Below, piece after piece: positions 1 to 12,869 of a stretch of DNA of 64,000 nucleotides. Positions within the stretch are counted from its first letter, which is position 1, and every line of letters begins with the position of its first letter. Source of the DNA: Fragum whitleyi (lineage: Eukaryota > Mollusca > Bivalvia > Cardiida > Cardiidae); NCBI GenBank assembly GCA_948146395.1, contig OX411545.1:17480026-17544025 (forward strand), given 5' to 3'. The notes beneath the pieces were generated by a model. That model was not told the origin of the DNA. It made no database searches and saw only the letters and a list, made by a program, of their open reading frames with translations. A program made the position numbers and the translations under genes.

Positions 1-95
1 CTTATTTTGAACATCTTCTCTGAACTTACTTGGTAGAATTCAACAAAATTTCAAAGAAATGCTGCTTAGGACATGCTCTTAAGATGTCCTTTTAA

Positions 96-2879
96 CCCTT
101 GTCATGCTGAATAAATTTTAGCTAAAAATTTTCATCAAAATCAAAGGGCAAAAAGCACTGAAAGTACCAACTGCAGGTCAACTTTTTATTTGAAAAACTA
201 AATTTATTAGCTCACCTGAGCACAAAGTTCAGAATGTTTGTTGGGTCATGAGGATGAAGTCTATTGAAAATGGGAAGGATCCCTGCCCTATCACAGAAAA
301 AGGGGCCTTAATGACAATTTTGTCAACAGTATCTTTAAACAACCTCTCTTCCTAAACTTATGGGTCAAAATCAACCAAACTTGGCAGATATATTCCTTGG
401 GTGGTCCCTTATGAAAATTGCTCAAATGGAAAGGATCTGTGCCACATCACAGGAAAAGGGGCCTTAGTGACAAATTTCTTGTTTACACTCTAGAAGCCAC
501 AAATATGGTCCAATCTTCATGAAACTTGGTCAGAATATTTGTTAGGTCATGAGGATTAAGTCTATTGAAAATGGGAGGGATCCATGCCATTTCACGGAAA
601 AAGGGGCCTTAATGACAATTTTGTCAACAATAGCTTTAAACGACATCTCCTCCTAAACTTATGGGTCAAAATCAACCAAACTTGGCAGAAATATTCCTTG
701 GGTGGTCCCTTATGAAAATTGCTCAAATGGAAAGGATCCGTGCCATATCACAGGAAAAGGGGCCTTAATGACAAATTTCTTGTTTTCACTCTAGAAGCCA
801 CAAATATGGTCCAATCATCATGAAAATTGGTCAGAAGGTTTGTTAAGTCATGAGGATGAAGTCAATTGAAAATGGGAAGGATCCGTGCCTCATCACGGAA
901 AAAGGGGCCTTAAAGATAAATTTCTTGTTTACTCTCTAGAAGCGACAAATATGGTCCAATCATTATGAAACTTGGTCAGAAAATTCTTAGGTCATGAGGA
1001 TGAAGTCTATTGAAAATGGGAAGGATCCATGCCACTCCACGGAAAAAGGGGCCTTAATGACAATTTTGTCAACAATAGCTTTAAACGACATCTCCTCCTA
1101 AACTTATGGGTCAAAATCAACCAAACTTGGCAGATATATTCCTTTGGTGGTCCCTTATTGAAATTGCTCAAAAGGAAAGGATCCGTGCCATATCACGGGA
1201 AAAGGGGCCTTAAAGACAATTTTTTTGTTTTCACTCTAGAAGCCACAAATATGATCCAATCTTCATGAAACTTGGTCAGAATATTTGTTAGGTCATGAGG
1301 ATGAAGTCTATTGAAAATGGGAAGGATCCATGCCACTTCACGGAAAAAAGGGCCTTAATGACAATTTTGTCAACAATAGCTTTAAACGACATCTCCTCCT
1401 AAACTTATGGGTCAAATTCAACCAAACTTGGCAGAAATATTCCTTGGGTGGTCCCTTATGAAAATTGCTCAAATGGAAAGGATCTGTGCCATATCACGGG
1501 AAAAGGGGCCTTAATGACAAATTTTTTGTTTTCACTCTAGAAGCCACAAATATGGTCCAATCGTCATGAAACTTGGTCAGAATGTTTGTTAAGTCATGAG
1601 GATGAAGTCTATTGAAAATGGGAAGGATCCATGCCTCATCACGGAAAAAGGGGCCTTAAAGATAAATTTCTTGTTTATACTCTAGAAGCCACAAATATGG
1701 TCCAATCTTCATGAAACTTGGTCAGAATATTTGTTAGGTCATGAGGATGAAATCTATTGAAAATGGGAAGGATCCATGCCACTTCACGGAAAAAGGGGTC
1801 TTAATGACAATTTTGTCATTAATAGCTTTAAACGACATCTCCTCCTAAACTTTTGGGTCAAAATCAAACAAACTTGGCAGAAATATTCCTTGGGTGGTCC
1901 CTTATGAAAATTGCTCAAAAGGAAAGGATCCATGCCATATCACGGGAAAAGGGGCCTTAATGACAAATTTTTTGTTTTCACTCTAGAAGCCACAAATATG
2001 GTCCAATCTTCATGATACTTGGTCAGAATATTTGTTAGGTCATGAGGATGAAGTCTATTGAAAATGGGTAGGATCGGTGCCATATCACAGGAAAAGGGGC
2101 CTTAATGACATCTTTTTTGTTTACTCTCTAGAAGCCACAAATATGGTCCAATCTTCATGAAACTTGGTCAGAATATTTGTTAGGTCATGAGGATGAAGTC
2201 TATTGAATATGGGAAGGATCCATGCCACTTCTTGGAAAAAGGGGCTTTAATGACAATTTTGTCAACAATAGCTTTAAACGACAACTCCTCCTAAACTTTT
2301 GGGTCAAAATCAACCAAACTTGGCAGAAATATTCCTTGGGTGGTCCCTTATGAAAATTGCTCAAAAGGAAAGGATCCATGCCATATCAAGGGAAAAGGGG
2401 CCTTAATGACAAATTTTTTGTTTTCACTCTAGAAGCCACAAATATGGTCCAATCTTCATGATACTTGGACAGAATATTTGTTAGGTCATGAGGATGAAGT
2501 CTATTGAAAATGGGAAGGATCGATGCCATATCACAGGGAAAGGTGTCTGGATGACAAATTTTTTGTTTACTCTCTAGAAGCCACAAATATGGTCCAATCA
2601 TTATGAAACTTTGTCAGAATGTTTGTTAGGTCATGAGGATGAACTCATTTGAAAATGGGAAGGTTCATGCAATATCATAGGCAATCGAGTCTTAATGATA
2701 ATTTACTTGAAATATCAGGTGAGCGATTTAGGGCCCTCAGGGTCCTCTTGTTGACAATTCTGGTTTGAAAGTGAGAAACAGGTGGTGTAGACTAACATCA
2801 GACTGCACATATGTGCAGGCTGATGTTAGTCTATAGCTCCTGACCAAGCAGGAATATTCCCGGTTCAGCATGACAAGGG
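96..2879 (+). mobile_element. piggyBac-like TTAA MITE, split by a tandem-repeat element
   Basis: Starts TTAA-CCCTTGTCATGCTGAA and ends with the exact complement TTCAGCATGACAAGGG followed by TTAT. The body matches the intact ~240-bp copies at 21881, 24592 and 45188, but is cut after about 110 bp by the insert at 209-2751. Confidence 0.8.
209..2751 (+). repeat. GCTCACCTGA...TCAGGTGAGC element with tandem-repeat core
   Basis: Inverted ends GCTCACCTGA (210-219) and TCAGGTGAGC (2715-2724) enclose an array. Marker GTCATGAGGAT recurs near 245, 545, 847, 993, 1293, 1593, 1738, 2038, 2185, 2487 and 2629, giving spacings of about 300 and 146 bp. Each ~300-bp unit holds two related half-units, both with a GGATCC...AAAAGGGGCCTTA core. 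Short open frames here are by-products. Confidence 0.85.
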
Positions 2880-2964
2880 TTATTCCTGATTGGGCAGATA
2901 ACTCTGGTGCTTCAGGCTGTCAAGTCTCAAACCAATCTCTTTTTCAAATGTTTATTATTTTTTT

Positions 2965-3480
2965 TATGCAACCCTTTGAAGAAGAGGGGGTATAATTATT
3001 GCTTTGCACTTATTGGTCGGTCTGTCCGTCAGTCTGTCCATAGACTGTTTTTGTCTGGAGCATATCTCAGAAAGTATAATAGCTATGGTCCTTAAACTTC
3101 ATTGGTAGATAGATAGATCACATCAAGGAGTAGTGCAGTGTATAAGAACCATAACTCTGCCTTGCTTTTTTTCTTAGTTCTTTGCCTTTCTTGATTTTCT
3201 TTCTTGAAGTTTGTCTGGAGCATATCTCAGAAAGTATGATAACTTTGGTCATGAAACTTCATGGGTGAATTGATCACATCAAGAAAAAATGCATTTCATA
3301 GGAACCATAACTCTACCTTGCTTATTTTTGAGTTATTGCCCTTTATTGATATTCATACTTGAAGTTTGTCTGAAGCATGTCTCAGAAAGTATGATAGCTT
3401 TGGTCATGAAACTTCAAGGGTGGATAGCAATAATTGAGGGGAAATGCTATGTATGAGAACCATAACTCTACCTTGCTTTT
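2965..3480 (+). repeat. Dispersed repeat with GAAGAAGAGGGGGTATA start, ~155-bp tandem units
   Basis: Three units carrying the TGTCTGGAGCATATCTCAGA core follow a (CTGTC)-type run. The same family recurs near 7230, 8190, 17455, 28270, 34110 and 53160, with 3' ends reading TTTTACAAACATCTCTTGTT in full copies. Confidence 0.7.
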
Positions 3481-3486
3481 TTTATA

Positions 3487-6400
3487 CGCCTGAAGGGTCG
3501 TAGTATGTTATGGCCCTGATTGTCTGTCCGTCTGTCTGTCTGTTCATTAGCAACTCCTCTTAAATTATCCATGGGAATGAGCTGAAACTTGGCACAATTA
3601 CTCTCTATCATGTCTAGTTGTGCATAAGACCTTTTAAATTCAAATCCCTCCAGTCATTCCTGAAAAATCTTGAATTATCTGCCCTTGAATTTAACGAAAA
3701 TCACTGTTTTTTGTGTGTGCAACTCCTCCTAAACTATCAATGGGAATGAGCTGGAACTAAAGACAATTACTCCCTATGATGTCTAGTTGTGCATGAGACC
3801 TTTGAAATTCAAATTGCTCCAGTCATTCCTGAGAAATCTTGAATTATCTGCCCTTGAGTTGAATGAAAAAAAATAAAAAAATGTCAGCTCACTTTCTCCT
3901 ACATTTTGGATGGGAATAAAAGGAAACTTGCCACAGTGACTCTGTAGGTTGTCTATTTGTGCTTAGGACTAAATATTTTTCACATGTTAAAGAGATTCTG
4001 CAATGCAACACAACAATGATATTTCTTAAAAGATAAAGGCTTGAAATATCCATATAATCAAGTGTTTTTATCGAAAAAAGTAAACACCAATTGTTATTTA
4101 CAAAAAAACTATTTTCCCACCTGGGCGATTTTATCAAACGCAAGGTAAAACCGGAAGTGACGTCAACAAATTGAGTCGTTTTTAGCAACCAGTTTACATT
4201 GTACATGATTTGACTTGATTTAATCGATTTATCGGTATTGGATCATATAATTTAATAAAAGAAACACATTTTTATCTTCAGTTCATTAATCTAGGATAAA
4301 TATGTCACAATCGTAAAGGGGTGAAGAGTTTGAAATCATTGTGGAACGAAAATCATGTGTGGGATTTGGTTGCTCAACAGCCGATGAAAATCTCTCCACG
4401 AGATTCCGAAAGAATATAATCAGCAACAACAGCGGGTCAACTTTGTGAAGTTAGCAAAAGGAATTCAATAACTTTGGATCATATTGTTCTATTGCGAACT
4501 TTGGGGAATTTATCAATGATGATCATAGAAATGGGATTGGGTGGCTTAGATAACGATTGTTACTTAAAAAAGGGTTAATTCTCTATTTCTTAGTGATTGG
4601 ATTACGCATTTCTAATTTTCCTTCAAATGTGACAAATGTATCTTAATTTTGAATCATTTATCCTCGCATAATAATACTTTTATTAACATTATGATTTTTT
4701 AAAAAAATATATATATCCAATAATGAAAGCCGAAAAGGCATATGGAACTAGACAAGGTCATTGATCGCCCCAAATTTCAAAAATCAGGTTATAAAAATAT
4801 GTATTTACGACATTTTCGTCCCTCATGAACAAAAAATATATATCTTACCTTAAGGAGTGTACTGTGTACTTTTCCAATCTTAGGTTTAATCCGTTATTCC
4901 GCTAACCACGAGTTACATTCGATCACCGAAAATCACATTTTTATTTGAACTCAATCAGTTTAAATTATCAATCTTACCAATCACCATTAAATAATGTTCT
5001 TTCCTATTTATTTTTTCAAAAAAAAGATACCCAGATTTATTAGAAAATAGTGTGGTGTGCTACTGATCGCAAACAATTCACATGATACAACTTTTTAAGT
5101 TATATGACTGTTTATTATTCGAATCCTCTCTATAGCTTTATCAACACGCGGATTATCAAATTATCCGCTAGGCAAGTGTTAAAAAGTTTTTACTCTCATC
5201 TGGTTTTTTTTTAACATTGCGCCATTAACAATCCAAATTTTCTTTGATCTGGCCATAACGATGCATCATCTATATCTATGCCAAAACATTAGCCGCTAAT
5301 CACAAGTGCAAGGATCATAAAGATAGCCAATTCTAACACAACGTTCAATACCACGTGCCAAATTTTCTTTGATCAGACCGTGACGATGCACAAATCAATT
5401 ACCCATGTCATATGCCACTGATTATGCCTATCCTTTTGACACGACTTTTTCCAATCAACAAGCAATAATACGTGAAATTTAAGTTTGCACATTGTTGTTA
5501 TACTGTTTGCTGTTTACAGTCCAAAAAAAAAGAAAACTCAAAGGCTTTAATTAAATGTAAAAACTGACGTAACACTGATTCCAATACCTACTTATGAAGT
5601 AAAAGATATATATACAATTTTGATTTTCATTCAATCTTCGCCCCATACATCTATCCTTATTCGTTCGACCTACTCAATCACTCTTACCTTTCACCATATC
5701 AACCATCAATTTGACAATATTGTCACATTCATCCAGTCATGAGTCGTATGTTCGTTCTTTGAATCGGTCATTTTTAATTAAATATATATTCACTTGTTTA
5801 GTACAGAACAGAACAAATCTTTTATTTACATTCAAGTACATATATGTACAATAAGGACAAATAAATTGGAACATATGTAATAGGAAGTTTAATTCATCCG
5901 GATATCAAAAACTTAAGATATAGAAAATGTGTTCATGTTTTGAGGGATAGATTGTAAACGAGACCATTTTAGTCATCGAAGAAGTGTTAGAAGTCGATCG
6001 AATGCTGTAATTACAGTCACGAGAATCAGACTTCCAGATAACACTTGCATTTTTTTTTTACAAGGCACATTTGTTAAACACTGTCTACTTCAACTTTGAC
6101 GCATGTATTGTACGTCAATTTATCAATCTGCTTCTCAATCTAATTTATCGGTCCTAATAGTGAAAATATTTTTGCGTCTAAATTCTATATAGTATTTCCA
6201 CTTTTTTTTTATAACATTCTATATTTTACGAAAGGACATTGCGTCAATCAATTAGCATTCCGTTGTTTACAAATTTGAAAGTTATAATTAAATAAGGGCT
6301 TGTCAAGCGAAAAATCGATAATAACATGCAATTGCTATCTGAAAGCCAATATTCTCTGTTCAGGAATGGGTTTTTAAATCTTAAGACACTTCACAACGTA

Positions 6401-7080
6401 TAGAAATATTTCAACTGTTACAGATATTTGCTCGCCTGTATTTATAATGATTGTATTCAACTCGTTCAATTGGAAGTTTATGTCGAAAAGAAGAAAAAGA
6501 TTTTGGTTACAAAAACAACCAAATTAACTATAAATATAAACCAATATTGCCTGTGGTCTTTATCATTCAATCGGATGACGTCAGGCGCACCTCTTGAGGA
6601 AAACCGGAAGTTTAGGTAAACCCTAATTAACAATTTTTTTACAGGTAAAAAATCAATACTTTGATGCTTAATAACTCGATAACTAGGCAACGGATTTTAA
6701 CCGGAATTATTTCACTGTCATCTTAAAAGTATATTCTATGCATTAAACGTGCAATCATATTTGATTGAGGAACCTCTTTAAGTAGTTCCTTATCTGCCCT
6801 TTACTTCACAAAATAGTTTGAAAATACAGATTTTTTTAGTGTGTGTGCACAACTGCTACAAATTTGATTGGATTGAAATGAATCTTGCCACAATGTAACC
6901 CTGATATTTGGTTGATTTTAAGACTTCAGAAATTTAAAAAGCTTGGGTCTTTCTTGCATTATCTGCCCTTGAATTGTTTGAATTTCACTCTATTTCTTTT
7001 GTGAGCACCTGGTCACACTTTGAATTGGAATGAACTGAAACTTGAAAAATGACTGTTTGGCTTATAGTTGTGCATAAAAC
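3487..7080 (+). repeat. ~175-bp tandem units that host the 3991-6777 insertion
   Basis: Units at about 3545 and 3720 share GGGAATGAGCTG, GTCTAGTTGTGCAT and GAATTATCTGCCCTTGA. A third unit starts at about 3885, is cut at 3990 and resumes at 6782 with TTCCTTATCTGCCC. A fourth follows at about 6845-7000. Confidence 0.7.
3991..6777. mobile_element. 2.8-kb TTAA-flanked DNA element, Kolobok-like ends
   Basis: Flanked by TTAA at 3987-3990 and 6778-6781. Ends AGAGATTCTGCAAT and (complement of right end) AGAGGTTCCTCAAT match at 11 of 14 positions; both subterminal regions carry CCGGAAGT near TGACGTCA. The host repeat is interrupted exactly between the two TTAA copies. No open frame over 70 codons is present, so it is non-autonomous or decayed. 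TTAA duplication with an AG-rich end suggests Kolobok rather than piggyBac; this is inference. Confidence 0.75.
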
Positions 7081-7298
7081 CATTTTCAATTTACACTCAA
7101 GGGTCATACTATGTTATGGCGCCAGTCGTCTGTCTGTCGGCAATTTTTCTAGCTATCTTTCAAGCTCACGTTACTTCAAGGGTGAATAGGTCTTATTGAG
7201 GAGAAGTGCAATGTGTAAAAACCATTACTCCACCTTGCTTATTTTTTTGTGTTTTTGCCCTTTGTTAGATTTATAAGTTGATTTATGTCTGGAGCATA

Positions 7299-8177
7299 CA
7301 GTAAAATTTGAGTCATTCGCACGCCGGTGGTTCGTAGGTATGAGTTGGTTCGAATACATTCTTTGATCCCGATATTTTTCCCTCTTTATCTTTGTAAGAA
7401 GGCTCCGAGTAATTCGCACGTCGGTGGTTCGTAGTTCGTAGCCCGTGTCAAGACCCGACAGTTTCCAAATAGCACAAATTAATATGCTTAATCCGTAGGT
7501 GTGAATTGTGCGATCAATAGCTGTCCTAGGTGTAACAATAGACATATACCTTGATTTTCACACCTGTTGATTGGTATTAATCGAAGTTATTGTTTTGCAT
7601 CAATATTTACAGGCATTGTTTGATTTGTAGTTTTCTGCGGGTTTAATCGAATAAAGGATCAATCAGTGACCTTAATTATTTTATTTCATCTGGCTTTCTC
7701 ATACCGATTATGCATAAATGACTGTGCAAATCTTCGTATATTTTATTGTTAACATGACTTCAACACAGATTCATCGTAATGCCGAGATTTCATCGTCTGA
7801 ATGAGTACTGAAAGTGATTTGATCCAAAGGGAAAACACTCTGATGTAGTTGATATTTTGCATGTAAATAATGTAACTATTTAGAAACATCGAAATTACTT
7901 TATTTAGGATTTAAATATGGACAAAACGAAAGATGATTATTGTTCAAATGAGATTTGTTGCGTCCTTACTGTCTACAAAATGGTCTCGTTAGAACTTGGT
8001 TTAAAACATATTCCATAGAACCTTAGAATAAAGCCACAAATATAGAGTACTTTAAGACCATGTCCAATCTGAGCCATCAAAAGACTAACGACTGCTTGAC
8101 ATCGGTTGGTTCGTACTGTGTTTAGTTTGTATAAATTGTCCCAGTCCCTTGAGATACGAACCACCGAGGCTTTACTG
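7299..8177. mobile_element. 879-bp TA-flanked MITE (CAGTAAA ends)
   Basis: TA at 7297-7298 and 8178-8179. Inverted ends CAGTAAA, then CGGTGGTTCGTA at both subterminal positions. It cuts the host phrase GGAGCA-TA-TCTCAAAAAG, which reads intact in other copies of that repeat. Tc1/mariner-type target. No coding capacity seen. Confidence 0.8.
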
Positions 8178-8179
8178 TA

Positions 8180-8470
8180 TCTCAAAAAGTATGCAAGCTA
8201 GAATCATGTGACTTCACAGGTGGATAGATGGCATCACCTAGGAGTGCAGTGCATTAAAACCATAACTCTACCTTACTTACTTTTTTAGTTGTTGCCCTTT
8301 GTTAGATTTATAAGTTAATTTTTGTCTGGAGCATTTCTTAAAGATTATACAAGCTAAAATTATGGAACCTCACAGGTAGATAAATTGCATTGAGAAGAAA
8401 ACCTGAGGTATTATGAACACCTTGGTGTCGTTGGTGTTGGCTTTGATGTTGGCCATCATGTTGGCGTGAC
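8180..8470 (+). repeat. Continuation of the GGAGCATATCTCA tandem repeat
   Basis: Right-hand part of the host repeat resumes after the TA element, with AAGTATGCAAGCTAGAATCATG and GGAGTGCAGTGCA cores. Ends near 8400; nothing else recognised up to exon 1. Confidence 0.6.
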
Positions 8471-8662
8471 AAACTTTACCCTAGCTCATAACTTTTGAAT
8501 TGTAAGTCAAAGAGCCTTCATATTTCACATTTCATATGTGTGACATTTCCAACAATTTCAAATTTGCATCTCTTTTTAGAAAATCAGGCGAACATGTTGG
8601 TCCTTGATGCACAAGTCAAATTGTTGGAGATGTCACACACAGGCTCATTTGTTTTATTTCAG

Positions 8663-8788
8663 AATTCAACTGTGCCCATGGGTGGTGAGCTACTCATCTA
8701 TAATATTACTGTAACTGACAAAGACAATTTTGCCTCAAATTTGGATTACGTTGAGGTCATCATCAAAGCTTGTTTCATTGATCGAGTG
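8663..8788 (+). CDS. Cadherin exon 1 of window (phase 0-0)
   Basis: 126 nt, 42 codons, after a TTTTATTTCAG acceptor and before GTAAGT. It encodes 'YNITVTDKDN', an early EC strand, and ends with 'KACFIDRV'. The repeat start (the usual Y...V.EN) is missing, so at least one earlier exon lies upstream, probably outside the window. Two sequons (NST, NIT). The open frame extends 5' through the intron end, but the AG at 8661-8662 gives the phase-0 start that suits exon 2. Confidence 0.85.
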
Positions 8789-11700
8789 GTAAGTCATGAT
8801 TTGTGTTAGTTATAGATAACCACTGTCCATATATAAACTGATTAATAAAGTCATTTTTAGCCTGGCAGTTTTGGGATAAAACCTGAGGTATTGCCAAAGC
8901 CTTCAAATCGATGTCATTATTATCATTGTCGTCATCATGCAAAAAATTTGACATTTTGTGATATCTCGGCTTCTACTGAAGGCATTTACTTGAAACTTGG
9001 CACACATCTTCACTATCAAAAGAGGAACCTATACTATCAAGGGGGATAACTAAAGATGGATTTTGTGCGAAAAATGATCCTTTTTTAGTGTGCATGGGAC
9101 ATAAGTCTCGGAAGAGCTATTATCATACCCTCTGACGTCGGTGTCAGCATTGGCATTAAGTTTAAGTTTTTTATTTCTATCTATATTAATCCTAGAGGCT
9201 TTATATTTTACATAAACACTCATTAGGGTATAGGCTTTCAGTTAAGACAAGCACCCATGTCAAAATGACCTTGACAGTGACCTTGACCTTTTAGAAAAAA
9301 ACTTAAAACCGAAATCTTTAACCAAAAAGACTTTAACCAAGAAACCTTAACTTTGCATATATTTTCTGAATGCTTTACCTAGACATCATTACTTCATATA
9401 CACTCTTCATCAGGTGAAAGGCTTTTATCAGAGACCAAGTGCCTTGACGTCTTGACCTTGATCTTTTATGGACTTAGAAAAACTTCAACCAAAACCTCTC
9501 ACTGAAAAAACATTTAACCTTGCTTATATTTTTGTAATGATATTACTTAGGGACATCATTACTTCATATACACAAGTCACTAAGCTTTCACTGGTTACCA
9601 AGGTCTTTGACTTTTGACTTTGATCTTGGCTATTTCAAAGACTTATAAAAACTTTAACCAAAATCTTTGACCAAAAAACTTTAATCTTGCTTATATTTAT
9701 GCCCCCGTATCAAGAGATCGGGGGCATATTGTTTTACTCATGTCCGTCTGTCTGTCTGTCCGTCCGTCTGTCCGAAAACTTACTCTTTGCCTTATCAAGA
9801 AATCGCTGTTACGGGGGCATTCGTGTTTCACAAACACATCTTGTTTCTGATTGTTTTACTTAGGGACATCGTTACTTCATAAACACACTCACTAGGTGAT
9901 AGGCTTTCACCAGAGACCAAGCTCCTTGACACTTTGACCTTGAACTTGACCTTGACTTTTTTTTTTTGACTTAGAAAAACTTCAACCCAAAACTTTAACC
10001 TTGCTTATATTTTCTGAGTGCTTATACCTATGGCCATTTTTTTCCGTCCGTAATTCCGTTCGTCCGTCCAACCATCCGTCCGTCCATTTCCACCTATTTC
10101 TCCATAACCCTTGGGCCAAATCAAATGAAACTTACCATGTGAACTCCCTATGATATAGTGATGATGCATCTGTGACGGTTTTTGGATTTGAGGCCTCGTC
10201 ACGGGAAAAGGGGTCTTAGGGTAAAAAACAGTTTTTCCCAAATTTCTCCTAGTCTAACAGTCAGAATTTAGTGAAATTTCATATTTGAGTAGCAAATCAG
10301 ATGCCCTTTACTATAAACAATTTGAAATTAACGTAAAAAAAAAATATCATGGAAAAAGGGGGCTAAATGTTTGTTACCTTTACGCTAGCGCTTAAAATAC
10401 AGTTATTCTTTCATTTCTCCTAGTCTCATGCTCAGAATTTGATGAAATTTCACATTTCAGTAGCAAATCAGATGCCCTTTACCATAAGGTATTTAATATT
10501 TGTGTCTAAAAATATGTCATGCAAAAAGGGAGTTTAATGTTTGTTACCTTTATGTTTGCTGTATAAGATAACATCTTATTTGAGTCCTTGCAATCTGACC
10601 ACAGAGCATATCTCCTAAAGTATAATAGCTATCAACTTGAAACCTTATGGGTGGATAGATCTTATGGAGGAGAAGTGCAGTGCACTAGAACTACAAGTCT
10701 TGCTTGCATAATTTTGGAGTTATTGCCCTTTGTTATTTTTTATACTTAGATTATGTCTGGAGCATATCTCCTAAAGTATAATAGCTATCAACTTGAAACT
10801 TAATGGGTGGATAGATCTCATAGAGGAGAAGTGCAATACACCTGAACTACAACTCTTGCTTGCATAATTTTGGAGTTATTGCCCTTTATTATTTTTATTA
10901 CTTAGATTTTATAGGAGGCGAATCTTCGACAGTACGTAGAATCTTTTATCTATTAGGCTTCAGTTTACTATCAAGCTTTCTTGGCGGGGGGATGTCCATG
11001 TCCAACATGGCTCTTGTTCCTAATATCCTTACTCAATCGGTGAGATAGGCTTTTCCTGTGATCAAATCCCTTGACTTTGTGACCTTGACCTTAACTTTTG
11101 AATTTTTAGCATATTGTTTGAACTTGCACATATTTTTATACCCCCGTATCGAGAGATCGGGGGCATACTCATGCCTGTCTGTCTGTCCATCCGTCCGTCT
11201 GTCTGTCTGAAAACTTAACCAAACTTAACCTTTGCCTTTTCTCTAAAAGTATTTGACATACAAAGCTGTACACCAAAGTCAAGGTCATGTGACAAGGTCA
11301 AGGTCATGTGACAAGGTCAAGGTCATCTGTCAAGGTCAAACTTTAAAAAAAATTGCTGTTACGGGGGCATTCGTGTTTCACAAACACATCTTGCTTGAAT
11401 GCTTACAGCTAGGACAATTTTACTTCATAAATGTGATGATTAGATGATCAACCTTTTATTTAATACAATGAAATTCCATTTGAAACTTCATCAGGGTATA
11501 TGCTTTCTTTTTACCTTTTCTTTTTCATGGAGTTGAAACAAAAAAATCTTTTTTATATTTCTTTCTTACTTCTAAATCAGACTGATATATATTGGATCAA
11601 GGACTTTAGCGTAAAATTTTTTACCTTTAACTCGGATCTTTGGTCAAGTGCTGTTTGTGACGAGCAGCAGTTTAGGCGAGCTACATTGTCCGCTGAAAAC

Positions 11701-12835
11701 TCTTGTTATCCACTATTGAGCAACCAGCAGCCAAGCATAGGCACCCATAGGCGGTGCTATTGTTAACTCAATTGTTGACCAAAAAAACAGGGTTTTTGAT
11801 CACCTAGGCATTGTTTGTGTCTGAGATGGCATGACAAACTTAAACCTTTGTCATATCTCTATTGTTACTGAAGATTTCTTTATGAAAATTAGTATGTATG
11901 TTCACCATCACAAGATCCATCGAGACCATCAAGGGGATTAACTCTGAAAGCATTTTTAGCATTTTTGTGAGATTTACATCCCCCTTTTGACTTGTATTAT
12001 TCAGCACCTGCATATGAGTGTTTCAAGTGTAGAGGGTGCTCTTGTTGTAAGACTTATCAAGTGGTCAGTGCAACACCATTAATATAAAGGCACTTACAAT
12101 TGCCTTGCTTAACCCCTTATTATGCCCCTTTTTGCAGATTTTTTGCATTATCAAGCACCTGCAGCTGAGAGCTAGCACCTTTAAGTGGTACTTTTGTTTA
12201 GAGCTAAAGAGCCCTTTTCACCTCAGTGTCATTTCAGGCTCCTTTTGTCCTGACATCCATTGGCGTAGTGCAGTTCGATGGCTTAATGTGAAACAGTTGT
12301 AACTGCCTATATGTGTATGGCAGTTACGACTGTTTTGCACTGAGTTAATGGTATGGCCTTTGCCCTTTGGATTGCTTGTGGCCAGACCTTTCTGTTTAAA
12401 CTAGCTTCAATGTCATCATTCAAGCTATAGAAATTTACTAAGAGGCTGGAGAGAATTAACTTAGGCTTATCTAGGAAATTTGTACACACTCAGAAGGAGA
12501 CAACCAAAGATTATATAGGATAAAGGTGATATGAGAACTGTGACCAAGATGAATGTCCTACGTCCGCTCTCTTTTTAGCTCGGCTGTTTTAGGAGAAAAC
12601 CCGAGGTATTGCTATAGCCTCCGTGTCGTTGACTTCGTTGTTGTCATCGTTGTCGTTCTAAAACTTTGACATTTTGTTATATCTCTGGTTCTACTGAAGG
12701 CATTCACTTGAAATTTGGCACCATCAAAAGACAACCTATACTATCAAGGGGGATAACTCTAGATGTATTTTGTGCAAATTATGCCCCTTTTTATGTCCCC
12801 GTATCGAGAGATCGGGGTCATATTGTTTTACTCAT

Positions 12836-12869
<34 letters not shown>

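Noticed and set aside
209..2751. CRISPR-like array of regularly spaced repeats
   Set aside because: Units of ~146/300 bp diverge along their length and have no unique spacers; eukaryotic context.
8580..8662. Alternative 5' extension of exon 1 from an AG at 8578-8579
   Set aside because: It would require a different entry phase, and the added peptide does not resemble an EC start; the segment is part of the inverted motif pair.
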